A DNA stretch of 64,000 bases from Streptomyces canus (GCF_041435015.1 NZ_CP107989.1:1922001-1986000), one strand, 5' to 3'. Counted from the first letter of the stretch, positions 40,651 through 50,180 are shown. The notes: generated by a model from the sequence alone, not told the origin. Numbers and translations: made by a program.

Positions 40651-42681
40651 TCAGCTGATCGTCACGCGAAAGATCTTGTCCGATCCGTCCGCCGCTCCTC
40701 CGTTGTTGTCGCAGTTGGTGGTCGACAGCCACAGCTGGTCGGCGCCCGGCACCTTGGTGACCGTGCGCAGCCGGCCGTAGGTGCCCACGTAGTACGCGGT
40801 CGGCGTGCCGACGCTCTCGTTGTCGCCGTTGATGGGGATCCGCCACAGCCGCTCACCGCGCAGGGAGGCCATGTAGACGACGTTGCGCACGATCGCGATG
40901 CCGCTCGGCGAGGCCTCCGACACGTTCCAGGTGGCTTTCGGGTTGGTCATCCCCGCGGTGGAGCAGGTGCCCTCGCAGACCGGCCAGCCGTAGTTGGCGC
41001 CGGGCTTGATCAGGTTCAGTTCGTCCTTGGAGCTGTTGCCGAACTCCGCCTCCCACAGACGGCCGTTGCGGTCGAAGGCGAGGCCCTGCGGGTTGCGGTG
41101 GCCGAGGCTGTAGACGTAGGTGCCGAACGGGTTGCCGGGGGCCGGCGCGCCGTCGGTGGTCATGCGCAGGATCTTGCCGTTGAGGGAGCTCTTGTCCTGC
41201 GCCAGGTCGGGCGTCTGGGCCTCGCCGGTGGAGACGTACAGGTAGCCGTCGGGGCCGAAGGCGAGGCGTCCGCCGTTGTGGTAGCGGTTCTTCTTGATGC
41301 CCTGCAGGAGGACCTTGTACGCGCTCAGCGTGGTCCCGTCGTACGTCATGCGGACCACGCGGTTGCCCTCGGACGCGGTGTGCATGAAGTAGACGTAGTG
41401 GTTCGTCTCCCATTTCGGGTCGACGGCGACGCCGAGCAGTCCACCCTCGCCGTTGGTGGTGACGGCGTTCGGGACGGTCCCGACCTGCGTCTTCGTGCCG
41501 TCCTTGGTGACCTTCCAGACCCGGAAGTCGTCCCGCTCGGTGACCAGCGCGCTCTTGCCGTCGGGCATCCAGTGGACGCCCCAGGGGATCGTCCAGCCCG
41601 AGGAGAGGGCGGAGACCGAGGACGGGACGCCGCCGTCGGTGGCGCAGGCCTTGGTGGTGAAGGTGACCGTGTTGCTCGGCTGGGAGACGTTGCCGGCCGC
41701 GTCGCGGGCGACGACGTTCAGGCTGTACGGGCTGTTGCAGGCCAGCCCGGTCAGGGTGGTCGAGGTGCCGGTGGCGACGGACTTGTAGACGGTGGTGTCA
41801 CTGCGCACGTCGTAGCCGGCGACCGCCCGGTCGTCGGTGGAGGCGCCCCAGCTCAGTGCGGCGCTGTTCGCCGTGACGTCCGCCGCGGACAGGGTGCCGG
41901 GTCTCGTCGGCGGGTTGGTGTCGGAGCTGGGCTTGGTGGTGCAGTCGACGACGGGGCTCGCCGGGGACGTGTTGCCGGCCGCGTCACGGGCGATGACGGT
42001 GAGGTTGTAAGGGGTGCCGGGGGTGAGGCCGGTGAGCGTCTTGCTGGTCGAACCGCCGGGCGCCTCACCGATCTTGTTGCCGTGCTCGTAGAGGTCGTAC
42101 GCCGTCACGCCCACGTTGTCGGTGGAGGCGCCCCAGGCCAGTGTGAGCCCGTCCTCACCGATGTCGGAGCAACTGGGCTGCCCGGGACGGCTCGGGGCCT
42201 GGGAGTCGGTGGCCGCGTCAACGCCGATGCGGTCGAGGTTGGGGCCTCCGGCGGCGCTGGTGGCGGTCGCGCGGATCTTGCCGGAGCCCGCGGTGAGCGG
42301 GACGTCGACGGTCCTGGTGGCCCAGGTGTTCCAGTCGGCGGTGGCCGGGAAGGAGACGGCCGACGCCACGACCGTGCCGTTCACGGAGATGTCCATGGGC
42401 CGGTCGGTCGCGGTCCCGTTGGCGTAGCGGAAGGTGACGGCCATGGAGCCCGCGGAGGCGGCACTGACGGTGAACTCCACAGAGGAGCCCTTGACGTTGG
42501 TGTAGTCGACGAAGCCGGTGCCCGTGTAGCCGGTGTGGTTGGTGGCCACCGTGCCCTGCACGACGGTCGCGTCCTCCGCCTGGTAGTCGGTGGCCGCGAG
42601 CGCGGTGGCCTGGCTCAGGCCGGCGAGGGGCAGCGCGAGGGCCGCGGCGAGGCCGTAGGGCAGAACTCTCTTGATTTTCAC
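40651..42681 (-). CDS. Secreted CBM6-like/FN3/glucose-sorbosone dehydrogenase-like protein
   Basis: 676 residues. Signal peptide (VLPYGLAAALALPLAGLSQA). Residues ~35-160 form a CBM6/35-like domain (YQAEDATVV, NTWATRTVDVPL, GGPNLDRIGVD). Two fibronectin III domains (~170-255 and ~265-350) contain LAWGASTDNVGVTAYDLYEH and the partner block LSWGASTDDRAVAGYDV. A GSDH-type beta-propeller follows (~365-676): IPWGVHWMPDGKSALVTERD, GGLLGVAVDPKW, YHNGGRLAFGPDGYLYVSTG, LNGKILRMTTDG, GHRNPQGLAFD, ANYGWPVCEG. GTG start at 42681 with AAGGGAA ahead. It is the last gene of the polysaccharide operon, 11 bases after the GH27-GH18-like gene. It probably oxidises released sugars at the cell surface, cofactor PQQ unproven. 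Confidence 0.85.
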   Translation of the reverse strand: MKIKRVLPYGLAAALALPLAGLSQATALAATDYQAEDATVVQGTVATNHTGYTGTGFVDYTNVKGSSVEFTVSAASAGSMAVTFRYANGTATDRPMDISVNGTVVASAVSFPATADWNTWATRTVDVPLTAGSGKIRATATSAAGGPNLDRIGVDAATDSQAPSRPGQPSCSDIGEDGLTLAWGASTDNVGVTAYDLYEHGNKIGEAPGGSTSKTLTGLTPGTPYNLTVIARDAAGNTSPASPVVDCTTKPSSDTNPPTRPGTLSAADVTANSAALSWGASTDDRAVAGYDVRSDTTVYKSVATGTSTTLTGLACNSPYSLNVVARDAAGNVSQPSNTVTFTTKACATDGGVPSSVSALSSGWTIPWGVHWMPDGKSALVTERDDFRVWKVTKDGTKTQVGTVPNAVTTNGEGGLLGVAVDPKWETNHYVYFMHTASEGNRVVRMTYDGTTLSAYKVLLQGIKKNRYHNGGRLAFGPDGYLYVSTGEAQTPDLAQDKSSLNGKILRMTTDGAPAPGNPFGTYVYSLGHRNPQGLAFDRNGRLWEAEFGNSSKDELNLIKPGANYGWPVCEGTCSTAGMTNPKATWNVSEASPSGIAIVRNVVYMASLRGERLWRIPINGDNESVGTPTAYYVGTYGRLRTVTKVPGADQLWLSTTNCDNNGGAADGSDKIFRVTIS

Positions 42682-42692
42682 GGATGTTCCCT

Positions 42693-44960
42693 TCAGCCCG
42701 TGTACTGGGTGAAAACCTTGAGGTAGTCGTACGGCTGCTGCGTCACACCGCTGCAGGAGTCGCCGTCGGTGCCCGAGCCGCAGGGGCGGTCGCGGTTGAC
42801 GGACCAGTAGGTGAGGCGCCCGATGTGGTGCTGCTGGGCGTAGGCGAGCATGGTCTTGAAGTCGGCGACGCGGACGCGTTCGCCGGAGTCGTCGGTTTTG
42901 CCGTTCATCGAGGACAGCCCGATGTGGGCGTACGCGGTGGCGTCGCTGTAGCCGTACGCCGACTTGACCCGTGCCTTGAGGCCCTCCATGGCCTGCGTGG
43001 TCAGGGTGCCCATGTTCGTGGTGCCGCCGCCGAAGTCGAACGGCATGATGCACCACACGTCGTTCGCCAAACCGGAGTTCGCGGCCCGCTTGATCATGTC
43101 GACGCCGGTGGAGTCGGGACCGCTGGTGGTGGTGCCGAAGGTGATGACCGTCTTCAGGCCGGGGTTGTTGGCCTTCACCGTCTTCAGGGCGTCGACCACG
43201 CGCTGCCGCACCGTCGCGTTCGACCACTCGGTGTTCTCGATGTCGATGTCGAGGGCCTTCAGCCGGTACGCGTCGATCACCTTCTGGTACGCGCCCGCCA
43301 GCGCCGAGGCGCTGGAGCACTTCTCACCGAGCTTGTTCCCGCTCCAGCCGCCGACGGAGACCATGACGTCACCGCCGGCGGATTTGATCGCGTCGATCCT
43401 CGACTGGTCGGTGCCGCCGGTGAGCGGGCGCGTGCCGTCCCACTTCGGGTTGCAGCCGCCGTCGGAGAGGATGAACGCGAGCGTGAACCACTTGACGCCG
43501 GTCGCCGACATCACCGACGTGGGGTTCGGCGGGTTGCCCCAGCCGAGGTACTCGTAGGGGGCGACGGCCATGCCGGGCGAAGCTGCGGCGGCCTTGAGGG
43601 AGTTGACCGGCTTCACGCGGATCAGCCGGGTCTCGCCGGGCCGCAGGGTCGCGCTGTAGGAGTCGGCGATCACGCCTTTGTGGGAGCCGGACCACAGATC
43701 GGTGACGTCACCGGAACCGGTGAAGCCCACCTGCGACCAGTCCACGGAGACCGCCGCGTTGCCGGACGTGCCGGTGTTGAACAGGGCCACGACGTACTGG
43801 CCGTCGCTCTCCTTCTTGCTCCAGACCTGCTTGACCCCGCTGTTCACGATCCGCTTGGCGGCGACGCCGTCCTGGTCGACCGCTATGAGGCGGTCGTTGG
43901 TCAGCATCGCCTTGTCGACCGGGTCGAGGTCGGTCAGGTCGGTGCCGAGCAGCAGCGGTGACGCGGCCATGGCCCAGAGGGTGAAGTGGGACCGGCGCTG
44001 GTCGGCGGTGAGGCCCACCCGGTCGCCGTTGCCGATCTCCAGGGAGTCGAGGTCGTTCCAACCGCCCGGGCCGGCGTGCGGCTGCCAGGAGGCCGCGGTG
44101 TTGAAGCGGGAGGAGACGTGCGACCAGTCGGTGAGCGGATAGCCGCTGCCGTTGGAGCCGGGGCCGCAGTAGCACTCCACGTCGCCCTGAGTGCGCCAGC
44201 TGTTCGCCAGTTTCTTCCAGGTGGTGGCATCCGCGATCGGAAGGTTGTTGGACAGCGCGAAGTTGATGGGCCGTCCGGAGGCACGCAGCGCCTTGTCCCA
44301 GGCCTGGACGTCGGGGATGTCCTGGCTGCCCACCCCGTCGATCTTCAGGTAGTCGACTCCCCAGGAGGCGAACTGCTTGGCCCAGGAGTTCACGAACTCC
44401 TGGGCGCCCGGCTTCCCGTAGTCGATGTAGTACATGTTCTTGCAGTTGTAGTTCTTCTCCGTCCTCGAGGTGTCCGCGATGTCCTTCGCGTGGTACGAGG
44501 TCCCCTCGATCGGCGTGTTCTTGGTGACGGCGTTCTTGGCGATGCCGGGCGTCACGTAGAAGCCGAACTTCAGGCCCTTGGAGTGGACGTAGTCGGCCAG
44601 CGCCTTGATGCCGGACGGGAACTTGGCGGTGTCGACGGCCCAGCGGCCGTAGGAGTCGACGACGAAGCCGTTGTCGTCGCACTTCTGCCAGAAGTCGTCG
44701 AGGTTGATGTAGATGAATCCGTGGTTCTTCAGGCCGCTGGAGACGAGCGCGTCGGCCTGGGCCTTGAGCTTCGCCTCGGTCGGCGAGCGGCGGACGAAGC
44801 TCCAACTGCTCCAGCCCATCGCGGGCCGGACCGACTGGCCGTTGTCGGAGGCGGCCGCCGGGCGGGCGGCGGCCAGCAGCGGGATCGCCGAGGCGATCAG
44901 CAGCCCGACCAGGGCCACGATCAGTGATCTGACGCGGGTGACACGGGTGATGCCTGTCAT
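42693..44960 (-). CDS. Fused GH27 alpha-galactosidase and GH18-like (chitinase-type) protein
   Basis: 755 residues, signal peptide (IVALVGLLIASAIPLLAAA). Residues ~45-430 are GH27: RPAMGWSSWSFV, HGFIYINLDDFWQ, KFGFYVTPG, VDYLKIDG (nucleophile Asp), HAGPGGWNDLDSLEIGNG (acid/base Asp), SPLLLGTDL. The GH27 C-terminal beta domain ends near LRPGETRLIRVKP. Residues ~455-755 are a TIM barrel of GH18 type: YLGWGNPPNP, VMVSVGGWSG (SxGG motif), LDIDIENTEW (catalytic Glu; the first Asp of DxxDxDxE is Lys), DVWCIMPFDFG, GLSSMNG, LTYWSVNRDRPC. A GH27-GH18 fusion is uncommon. It overlaps the upstream fusion gene by four bases and is exported. Confidence 0.88.
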   Translation of the reverse strand: MTGITRVTRVRSLIVALVGLLIASAIPLLAAARPAAASDNGQSVRPAMGWSSWSFVRRSPTEAKLKAQADALVSSGLKNHGFIYINLDDFWQKCDDNGFVVDSYGRWAVDTAKFPSGIKALADYVHSKGLKFGFYVTPGIAKNAVTKNTPIEGTSYHAKDIADTSRTEKNYNCKNMYYIDYGKPGAQEFVNSWAKQFASWGVDYLKIDGVGSQDIPDVQAWDKALRASGRPINFALSNNLPIADATTWKKLANSWRTQGDVECYCGPGSNGSGYPLTDWSHVSSRFNTAASWQPHAGPGGWNDLDSLEIGNGDRVGLTADQRRSHFTLWAMAASPLLLGTDLTDLDPVDKAMLTNDRLIAVDQDGVAAKRIVNSGVKQVWSKKESDGQYVVALFNTGTSGNAAVSVDWSQVGFTGSGDVTDLWSGSHKGVIADSYSATLRPGETRLIRVKPVNSLKAAAASPGMAVAPYEYLGWGNPPNPTSVMSATGVKWFTLAFILSDGGCNPKWDGTRPLTGGTDQSRIDAIKSAGGDVMVSVGGWSGNKLGEKCSSASALAGAYQKVIDAYRLKALDIDIENTEWSNATVRQRVVDALKTVKANNPGLKTVITFGTTTSGPDSTGVDMIKRAANSGLANDVWCIMPFDFGGGTTNMGTLTTQAMEGLKARVKSAYGYSDATAYAHIGLSSMNGKTDDSGERVRVADFKTMLAYAQQHHIGRLTYWSVNRDRPCGSGTDGDSCSGVTQQPYDYLKVFTQYTG

Positions 44961-47900
44961 GACTGTCCCCTCTTCGCGGGAGTCGCGTACGAGGTGCCGA
45001 TCCACGCCTCGTCGATCCGCAGCCGCTGGTAGCGGGTCGTGTCGGTGGAGGCGGCCCAGGTGGAGCCGACTTCGAGGCGGACGTAGCGGGCGTTGACCGC
45101 GGTCAGGTCGATGCCCTGGACGCCGCGGCGGCTCGGCAGCTGACCGGTCTTCACCGGGCTGCCCCAGGTCGAGCCGTCGGCGCTCAGGTACACCTTGTAG
45201 TCCTTGATCCGCGCCGACTGCTCGGTGTCCGAGCGGGCGTAGGCGACGGAGTCCTCGCGCTGGTTGAGCCCGAGGTACTGGACCCTCTTCGAGCTGCCGA
45301 GGTCGAAGGTGAGGCTCACCGGAAGGGATTTGTCGTTGTCCCAGTAGGTGCGGTAGTCACCGTCACCGGCGGCCGAGCCCGCGTGACCGCTCGCCGAGGC
45401 GCTCGCGCTCACCTTGACGCCGGTGAGGATGCCTTGGCGGCCGGCCGTGGTGACCTTGAACACCGTGTCGTACGGGTCCCAGGCACCGAGGCCGGTGAGA
45501 GTGAGTACGCCGCCCGACTGCGACCACGAAACCGCCGCGCCCGTGCGGAGGTTGGTGACCGACGCGACACGGTAGCCGTTGTCGCGGATGCGCAGGGTGC
45601 TGGTGCTGGGCGGGGTCAGGACGTGGATGTACTGGCGGTCGGGGTCGGTCTTGCTGATCGTGGTCACGCCGTGGGCGCCGTCGTTCCAGAATCCCGGCTT
45701 GAGTCCGCCGTACAGGTAGCCGCCGCCCTCCGTGCCGTGCAGGGACTCCCAGATGGGGTCGAGGTAGGAGTTCGCGAAGTTGTTGAAGTCGGCCTGGTTG
45801 GCCGGGAACTTACCGTTGACCTGGGCGGTCTCGGCCATCAGCGCCTTCACGGACGATCCGGTGTTGGTGACGAGGCGGCCGAGGGTGAGCATCTTGTCGA
45901 CCGACGGGTCGGTGCCGCCGTACCACCAGGCGCCGGTGGAGGGCAGCTTGAAGTCGGCCTCCGTGAGGCGGGGTTGGGCCGTGTAGACCGCCTGCGGGTA
46001 GTCGTACCCGGGCGTCATCCCCGTCTTCTGCTCGTTGCTGATCATGTCCATGATCGGCGTGTCTTCGTTGTTGTTGCTGAGCGTGTAGTTCGGACGCTTC
46101 TCGTAGATCTGCCGGTAGAGGTCGTGGCTCTCCCAGTAGGCGTTGTCGTTGTCGATCCAGAAGCCGCCGAGGTCGGGATAGCGGTTCATGACCTCGAAGA
46201 AGTTGTCGTAACTGAACTGTCCGAAGCCGTCGTTGGTGGTCAGGTCGACGTTCTTGCCCTTGTAGGCGGAGTAGCCGGCCGAGTCGAGCCACTCATGGCC
46301 GCCCTCGTCGTGCCACTGGGGGTCGTTGGTCATGTAGAGGATGACCTTCAGCCCCCTGGCCTTCGCGGCGGTGACCAGTTCACCCAGGAAGTCGCGTTGG
46401 GTGGAGCAGGAGCCCGGGATCTTCGACGGCCAGGCGCGGGCGTAACCGAGGCGGCTGTGGAAGGAGGCGAGGACGAGGTACTGCGTGTGCAGCTTCTGGG
46501 CCTCCTTCACCCAGTAGTCGGCGTTCCAGCCTCCGTTCGTGACGTCGTCCTCCCAGGCGGTGCAGCTGGTGTGGGCGGGCGCGGTGCGCAGACCCCAGTG
46601 CAGGAACAGTCCGCCCACCGAGGCGCGGAGGAAGTCCTGGCGGGGGTTGTCCAGATCCAGCGGCTCGGCCGCCCTACCGCAGTCCTGGCCTCCCGAGACC
46701 CGCAGGGCGCCGCCGGACGTGTTGTGGCTGTCCGTCAGGCAGCTGCCCGTCACGTCCTGGAAGCCCACGTCGAACGGGGAGCCGCCGCCGTTCTGCGCGG
46801 TGAACCGGGTGAGCCGGATGCCCTCTGCCGCGTTGGCGAGGATCGCCGGGCGGCCGTCGTCCGCGGCGAACTTCACCGAACTGTCGGTGAAGCGGATGTC
46901 GTCGGCGTTGTGGAGGTACCAGCCGTAGGCCGGCCGGGTGCCGATGGCCTTGGGGTTGTAGTCGTTCGGGTCATTGCCCGGCACACCGGTGGACATGGTG
47001 CCGTTGCCGCCCGGGACCGTGATGTCGACGTGGTTGAAGGTCACGCCCTTGATGCGGTGGCCGGTCTCGCCCCACAGGGTCGGACTGAAGGACGGGCTGC
47101 TGCCGGCGGCCGTGATGGTGTCGTACGTGATGTCGCTGATCGAGCCGACACCGGGGCTGTTGCCGCACCGCTTTCGCGTGCCGATCTTCTGCATGATCGG
47201 CGAGTGGACGTTCGTCATCGTGATGTCGCGGTAGTGGACGTCGGAGATCTTCGCGCCGTCCATGGACACCATGCCGAGGCCGGACTTGTCGGCACCGTCG
47301 ATACGGATGTTCTCGAACCGGTAGTCCGAGAAGTCGCCGCACGTTTCCGAGCCGAACATGAGGGCGTTGCAGCAACGGGCGGACAGGAAGCTGTCGTTGA
47401 CGCGGACGTGGCCGTTGGGGAGCTTGGCGCCGAGGGCGTAGTCGCTCTTGAAGACCAGGGCGTCGTCGTTGGCCCTGATGTTGGCGTTCGTCACCGTGAC
47501 GTTCGTCGTGGAGATGATGTTCCAGCCGTCGCGGTCGCTCGCGGTGTCGATGGTCAGGTGGTCCGACGTCACGTTCTTGCAGCCGTTGATGAGCGCCGCG
47601 AAGTGGCCGCCGCGGCGGAGGGTGAGGCCGTCGCCGATCGTGAGTCCGTCGCACCGGGTCAGGGAGATGATCTTGTCGGCCTCTCCGGACTTCGGGTTGC
47701 CGGTGATCAGGTTGCCCATGCCGTCGATGACTCCCTGGCCGACGAAGCCGATGTCGGTCAGCCTGTCGCCGTGGATCATCGCGTCGCGGAAGTGGCTGTG
47801 CCCGTAGTCCTGGTAGTCGTCGTAGGGGTTGGACTCGGCCTTGTCGTAGGTGTCGGCGCTGGAGCCCTGGAGGGTGGCGCCCTTGTCGAGCCGGAGCGTC

Positions 47901-48193
47901 ACATGGCTCTTCATGTGGACGGTGTTCCTCGCCTTGTAGTCACCGGGCGGGAAGCGGACGACTCCGCCGCCCGCCGCCGAACTCGCCGCGGTGATCGCCT
48001 TGTTGACGGCGGGGGTGTCGTTGGCGGAGCCGTCCCCCTTGGCGCCGTAGTCGCGTACGTCGAAGACGGTGGCGGCTCGGGGTGGCGCCTGCGGGGTGGC
48101 CGGGGCCGCCGGGTGGCTGAGTCCGAGGACGACGGCGACGACGAAGAGGACGATCGCCGCCGCTCGGGAGCGTGGGGCTGTGGGGGGTTTCAA
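44957..48193 (-). CDS. Multidomain glycosidase: GH28 pectinase + GH29-like + F5/8 type C domain
   Basis: 1,078 residues, signal peptide (AAAIVLFVVAVVLGLSHPAA). Residues ~45-520 are a right-handed beta-helix of the GH28 type: VRDYGAKGDGSANDTPAVNK, RDGWNIISTTNVTVTNANIR, ANDDALVFKSDYA (Asp pair), CCNALMFGSETCGD, KSGLGMVSMDGAKI. Residues ~550-930 are an alpha-L-fucosidase-like (GH29-type) domain: GLFLHWGLRTAPAHTS, NADYWVKEAQKLHTQYLVLA, KVILYMTNDPQWH, LGGFWIDNDNAYWES (nucleophile-type Asp), PTYTLSNNN-like strand (YTLSNNNED). Residues ~945-1070 are a discoidin F5/8C sugar-binding domain: GDGDYRTYWDND, RVQYLGLNQRED, VKTGQLPSR, ARYVRLEVGSTW. The three-domain combination suggests attack on fucosylated or rhamnose-rich pectic side chains (inference). 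Confidence 0.83.
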   Translation of the reverse strand: MKPPTAPRSRAAAIVLFVVAVVLGLSHPAAPATPQAPPRAATVFDVRDYGAKGDGSANDTPAVNKAITAASSAAGGGVVRFPPGDYKARNTVHMKSHVTLRLDKGATLQGSSADTYDKAESNPYDDYQDYGHSHFRDAMIHGDRLTDIGFVGQGVIDGMGNLITGNPKSGEADKIISLTRCDGLTIGDGLTLRRGGHFAALINGCKNVTSDHLTIDTASDRDGWNIISTTNVTVTNANIRANDDALVFKSDYALGAKLPNGHVRVNDSFLSARCCNALMFGSETCGDFSDYRFENIRIDGADKSGLGMVSMDGAKISDVHYRDITMTNVHSPIMQKIGTRKRCGNSPGVGSISDITYDTITAAGSSPSFSPTLWGETGHRIKGVTFNHVDITVPGGNGTMSTGVPGNDPNDYNPKAIGTRPAYGWYLHNADDIRFTDSSVKFAADDGRPAILANAAEGIRLTRFTAQNGGGSPFDVGFQDVTGSCLTDSHNTSGGALRVSGGQDCGRAAEPLDLDNPRQDFLRASVGGLFLHWGLRTAPAHTSCTAWEDDVTNGGWNADYWVKEAQKLHTQYLVLASFHSRLGYARAWPSKIPGSCSTQRDFLGELVTAAKARGLKVILYMTNDPQWHDEGGHEWLDSAGYSAYKGKNVDLTTNDGFGQFSYDNFFEVMNRYPDLGGFWIDNDNAYWESHDLYRQIYEKRPNYTLSNNNEDTPIMDMISNEQKTGMTPGYDYPQAVYTAQPRLTEADFKLPSTGAWWYGGTDPSVDKMLTLGRLVTNTGSSVKALMAETAQVNGKFPANQADFNNFANSYLDPIWESLHGTEGGGYLYGGLKPGFWNDGAHGVTTISKTDPDRQYIHVLTPPSTSTLRIRDNGYRVASVTNLRTGAAVSWSQSGGVLTLTGLGAWDPYDTVFKVTTAGRQGILTGVKVSASASASGHAGSAAGDGDYRTYWDNDKSLPVSLTFDLGSSKRVQYLGLNQREDSVAYARSDTEQSARIKDYKVYLSADGSTWGSPVKTGQLPSRRGVQGIDLTAVNARYVRLEVGSTWAASTDTTRYQRLRIDEAWIGTSYATPAKRGQS

Positions 48194-48205
48194 GGTGACG
48201 GCTCC

Positions 48206-48997
48206 TCAGACCAGTTGGTAGCCGCGGAGGTTGCTGAGCAGCAGATAGGTGTTCTGGAGGGAGCCGGAGGTGTCGCCGAGGGAGCGGTAGATGCCCCACT
48301 TCGGGCGGACCCGGTCGGCCAGGAAGGTGTCGACGCCGGTCTTCGACGCGTCGATGACGGTCGAGCCACCGGACTTGAGGATCCAGCGGACCGAACCCGC
48401 CGAGCCGTCGCCGACCTTGATCTGGAAGTCGACGTCGGTCCACTTGTCGTGCAGCGGGTCCAGGTCGGTGCGGCCGACGAGGATGTCGTCGATGGCGAGT
48501 TTCAGCTCGATGGTCTGCTTGCCGTTCACCCGGCGCAGGGACTGCACGACGATCGGCGAGGTGCCGCTGCCGGGCTGCTTCATCTGCATGATGTGGGTGA
48601 AGGTGGTGGTCGCCTTCAGGGAGCTCGGGATGTACATCGAGTAGGTGACCCGCCAGGTCTGTCCCTTCGTCCACTTCAGATAGTTGCTTCCGCTGCCGTT
48701 GCGCAGCCCTGTGACCTCCTGGCGCTGGCGGTCGGTCGAGGTGTCGCGGTCGACGGTGTGCATGTCGAAGCGCCAGTTGTTGCCGGTGGCGTAGATGTGC
48801 GGCTGCCCGGCGGAGTGCGAGTCGGCGCGGTCGTCCTCGATCGTCTCGAAGGCGCCGAGGCCGTCGCCGCTCGCGGAGGGGGCCCACTTCTGCTGCCAGG
48901 AGGCGGCGTGGGCGGTGGTCGCCGTCGGCAGACCGACCGCGGCCGCCGTGGCACCGCCGAGCGCGGCGCCCAGCAACGACCTTCTGGATGTGTTCAT
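48206..48997 (-). CDS. Tat-exported polysaccharide lyase-like jelly-roll protein
   Basis: A 263-residue protein with a twin-arginine signal (TSRRSLLGAALGGATAAAVG; cleavage near AHA-AS). The mature part is beta-rich: YATGNNWRFDMHTVDRD, GLRNGSGSNYLKWTKGQTWR, YSMYIPSSLKA, FTHIMQMKQPGSG, IELKLAIDD, WTDVDFQIKVGDG, RPKWGIYRSLGD. This resembles the heparin lyase I-like polysaccharide lyase fold (PF14099 type), where His/Tyr/Lys residues such as those in HIMQMKQ lie in the groove; the family call is tentative. It is encoded between the GH105-type and GH28-fusion genes, so it probably cuts a uronic-acid polysaccharide in the same pathway. Confidence 0.7.
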   Translation of the reverse strand: MNTSRRSLLGAALGGATAAAVGLPTATTAHAASWQQKWAPSASGDGLGAFETIEDDRADSHSAGQPHIYATGNNWRFDMHTVDRDTSTDRQRQEVTGLRNGSGSNYLKWTKGQTWRVTYSMYIPSSLKATTTFTHIMQMKQPGSGTSPIVVQSLRRVNGKQTIELKLAIDDILVGRTDLDPLHDKWTDVDFQIKVGDGSAGSVRWILKSGGSTVIDASKTGVDTFLADRVRPKWGIYRSLGDTSGSLQNTYLLLSNLRGYQLV

Positions 48998-49001
48998 GAC
49001 A

Positions 49002-50180
49002 CTAATCACCTCGCAGCTGTTCGTTCATGATCAGGAAGGCGCCCAGGCCGTGGAAGTCGTTGGTGGCCCGGTCGCGAGCGATGTAGTACGCGTAGTCGCC
49101 GACGTTGGTACCGATGGAGATGTCGGCGAGGTTCGTGCGCCCGTCGGAGCCGACCGAGAGCTTGGCGAGCACGCCCTGGTAGCCGCGGTGTGCGACGGCC
49201 TTGAAATGCTGGTCCAGGTATCCCTGCCGGGCGCCGCGCGAGAGGGCGTAGGTGAACATGCTGGAGCAGGACGTCTCGGTCCAGTTGTCGCCGCGGGCGC
49301 CCTTGTCGATCACCTGGAACCAGCGGCCGGTCGCCGGGTCCTGGTACTTCTCCAGTCCGGCCGCCAGCTTGCGGAAGACGCCGAGCAGCTGGGCCCGGCG
49401 CGGGTGATGCTGCGGAATGCCGTCCAGCACGCCGACGATCGCCATGGAGTACCAGCCGACCGCACGGCACCAGTGCTCGGGGGCGAGCCCGGTGCGCGGG
49501 TCGGCCCAGCCGGCGCTCTTCGACTCGTCATAGGCGTGCTCGAGCAGTCCGTTCGCGACCTGGAGGTGGCTTCCGTAGACGGCGAGCTGTTTCGCAGCCT
49601 CGTCGTCGGTGTACGAGCTGTCGCCGAACTCCTCTCCGTACTCGACGAGGAACGGGTTCACCATGTAGACGCCGTCCGCCCAGAGTTGGTGGGCGCGGCT
49701 CGCGGTGTCGGCGTGCCAGAAGCCACCGTCGCTCGTGCGGGGATAAGTGGCCAGGCGGTCGACGATCTTCTTCGCCGCCTTGCGGTAGCGGTCCTGGCCC
49801 GTCTCGTGGTGCAGGATCACCAGGAGCCGGCCGGCCTGCATGCTGTCCAGGCTGTTGAAGGACTGGCTCATCGAGCCGTCGCTCTTCACGAAGCGGTCGA
49901 CGTAGTCCTTGATGTAGGTCAGGTAGCGGGTGTCATGGGTGCGCTCGTACGCGAGGTACTGGCCGTAGAGGTACAGGCCGACCGGGTAGGACCAGCCACC
50001 GATGCTGCTCGGTGTGAAGCGGGCCATGGTCGACTCGACCATCGCCACGGACCAGTCCCGGTCCGGGGACGGGCCGGTCGGGGAGCCGGCGGCCGGGGGT
50101 GCGGCGGCCGGCACTGTGACCAGGGTCGCGGCGGCGAGCGCAAGGGTCGTCAGAGCCGTGCGAAGACGACGGCGTCTCAT
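49002..50180 (-). CDS. GH88/GH105-type unsaturated glucuronyl/rhamnogalacturonyl hydrolase
   Basis: 392 residues with signal peptide (TALTTLALAAATLVTVPAAA). The (alpha/alpha)6 barrel carries GH105/GH88 marks: GWSYPVGLYLYGQYLAYERT, SFNSLDSMQAGRLL (Asp), GGFWHADTASRAHQLWADGV, YMVNPFLVEYGEEF, PEHWCRAVGWYSMAIVGVLD (WCR..GW), DNWTETSCSSMFTYALSRGA, GTNVGDYAYYIARD. These enzymes remove the 4,5-unsaturated uronic acid left by polysaccharide lyases, which fits the lyase-like gene encoded right after it. ATG at 50180 follows AGGGAGGAAC. First gene of the minus-strand operon 50,180-40,651. Confidence 0.88.
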   Translation of the reverse strand: MRRRRLRTALTTLALAAATLVTVPAAAPPAAGSPTGPSPDRDWSVAMVESTMARFTPSSIGGWSYPVGLYLYGQYLAYERTHDTRYLTYIKDYVDRFVKSDGSMSQSFNSLDSMQAGRLLVILHHETGQDRYRKAAKKIVDRLATYPRTSDGGFWHADTASRAHQLWADGVYMVNPFLVEYGEEFGDSSYTDDEAAKQLAVYGSHLQVANGLLEHAYDESKSAGWADPRTGLAPEHWCRAVGWYSMAIVGVLDGIPQHHPRRAQLLGVFRKLAAGLEKYQDPATGRWFQVIDKGARGDNWTETSCSSMFTYALSRGARQGYLDQHFKAVAHRGYQGVLAKLSVGSDGRTNLADISIGTNVGDYAYYIARDRATNDFHGLGAFLIMNEQLRGD

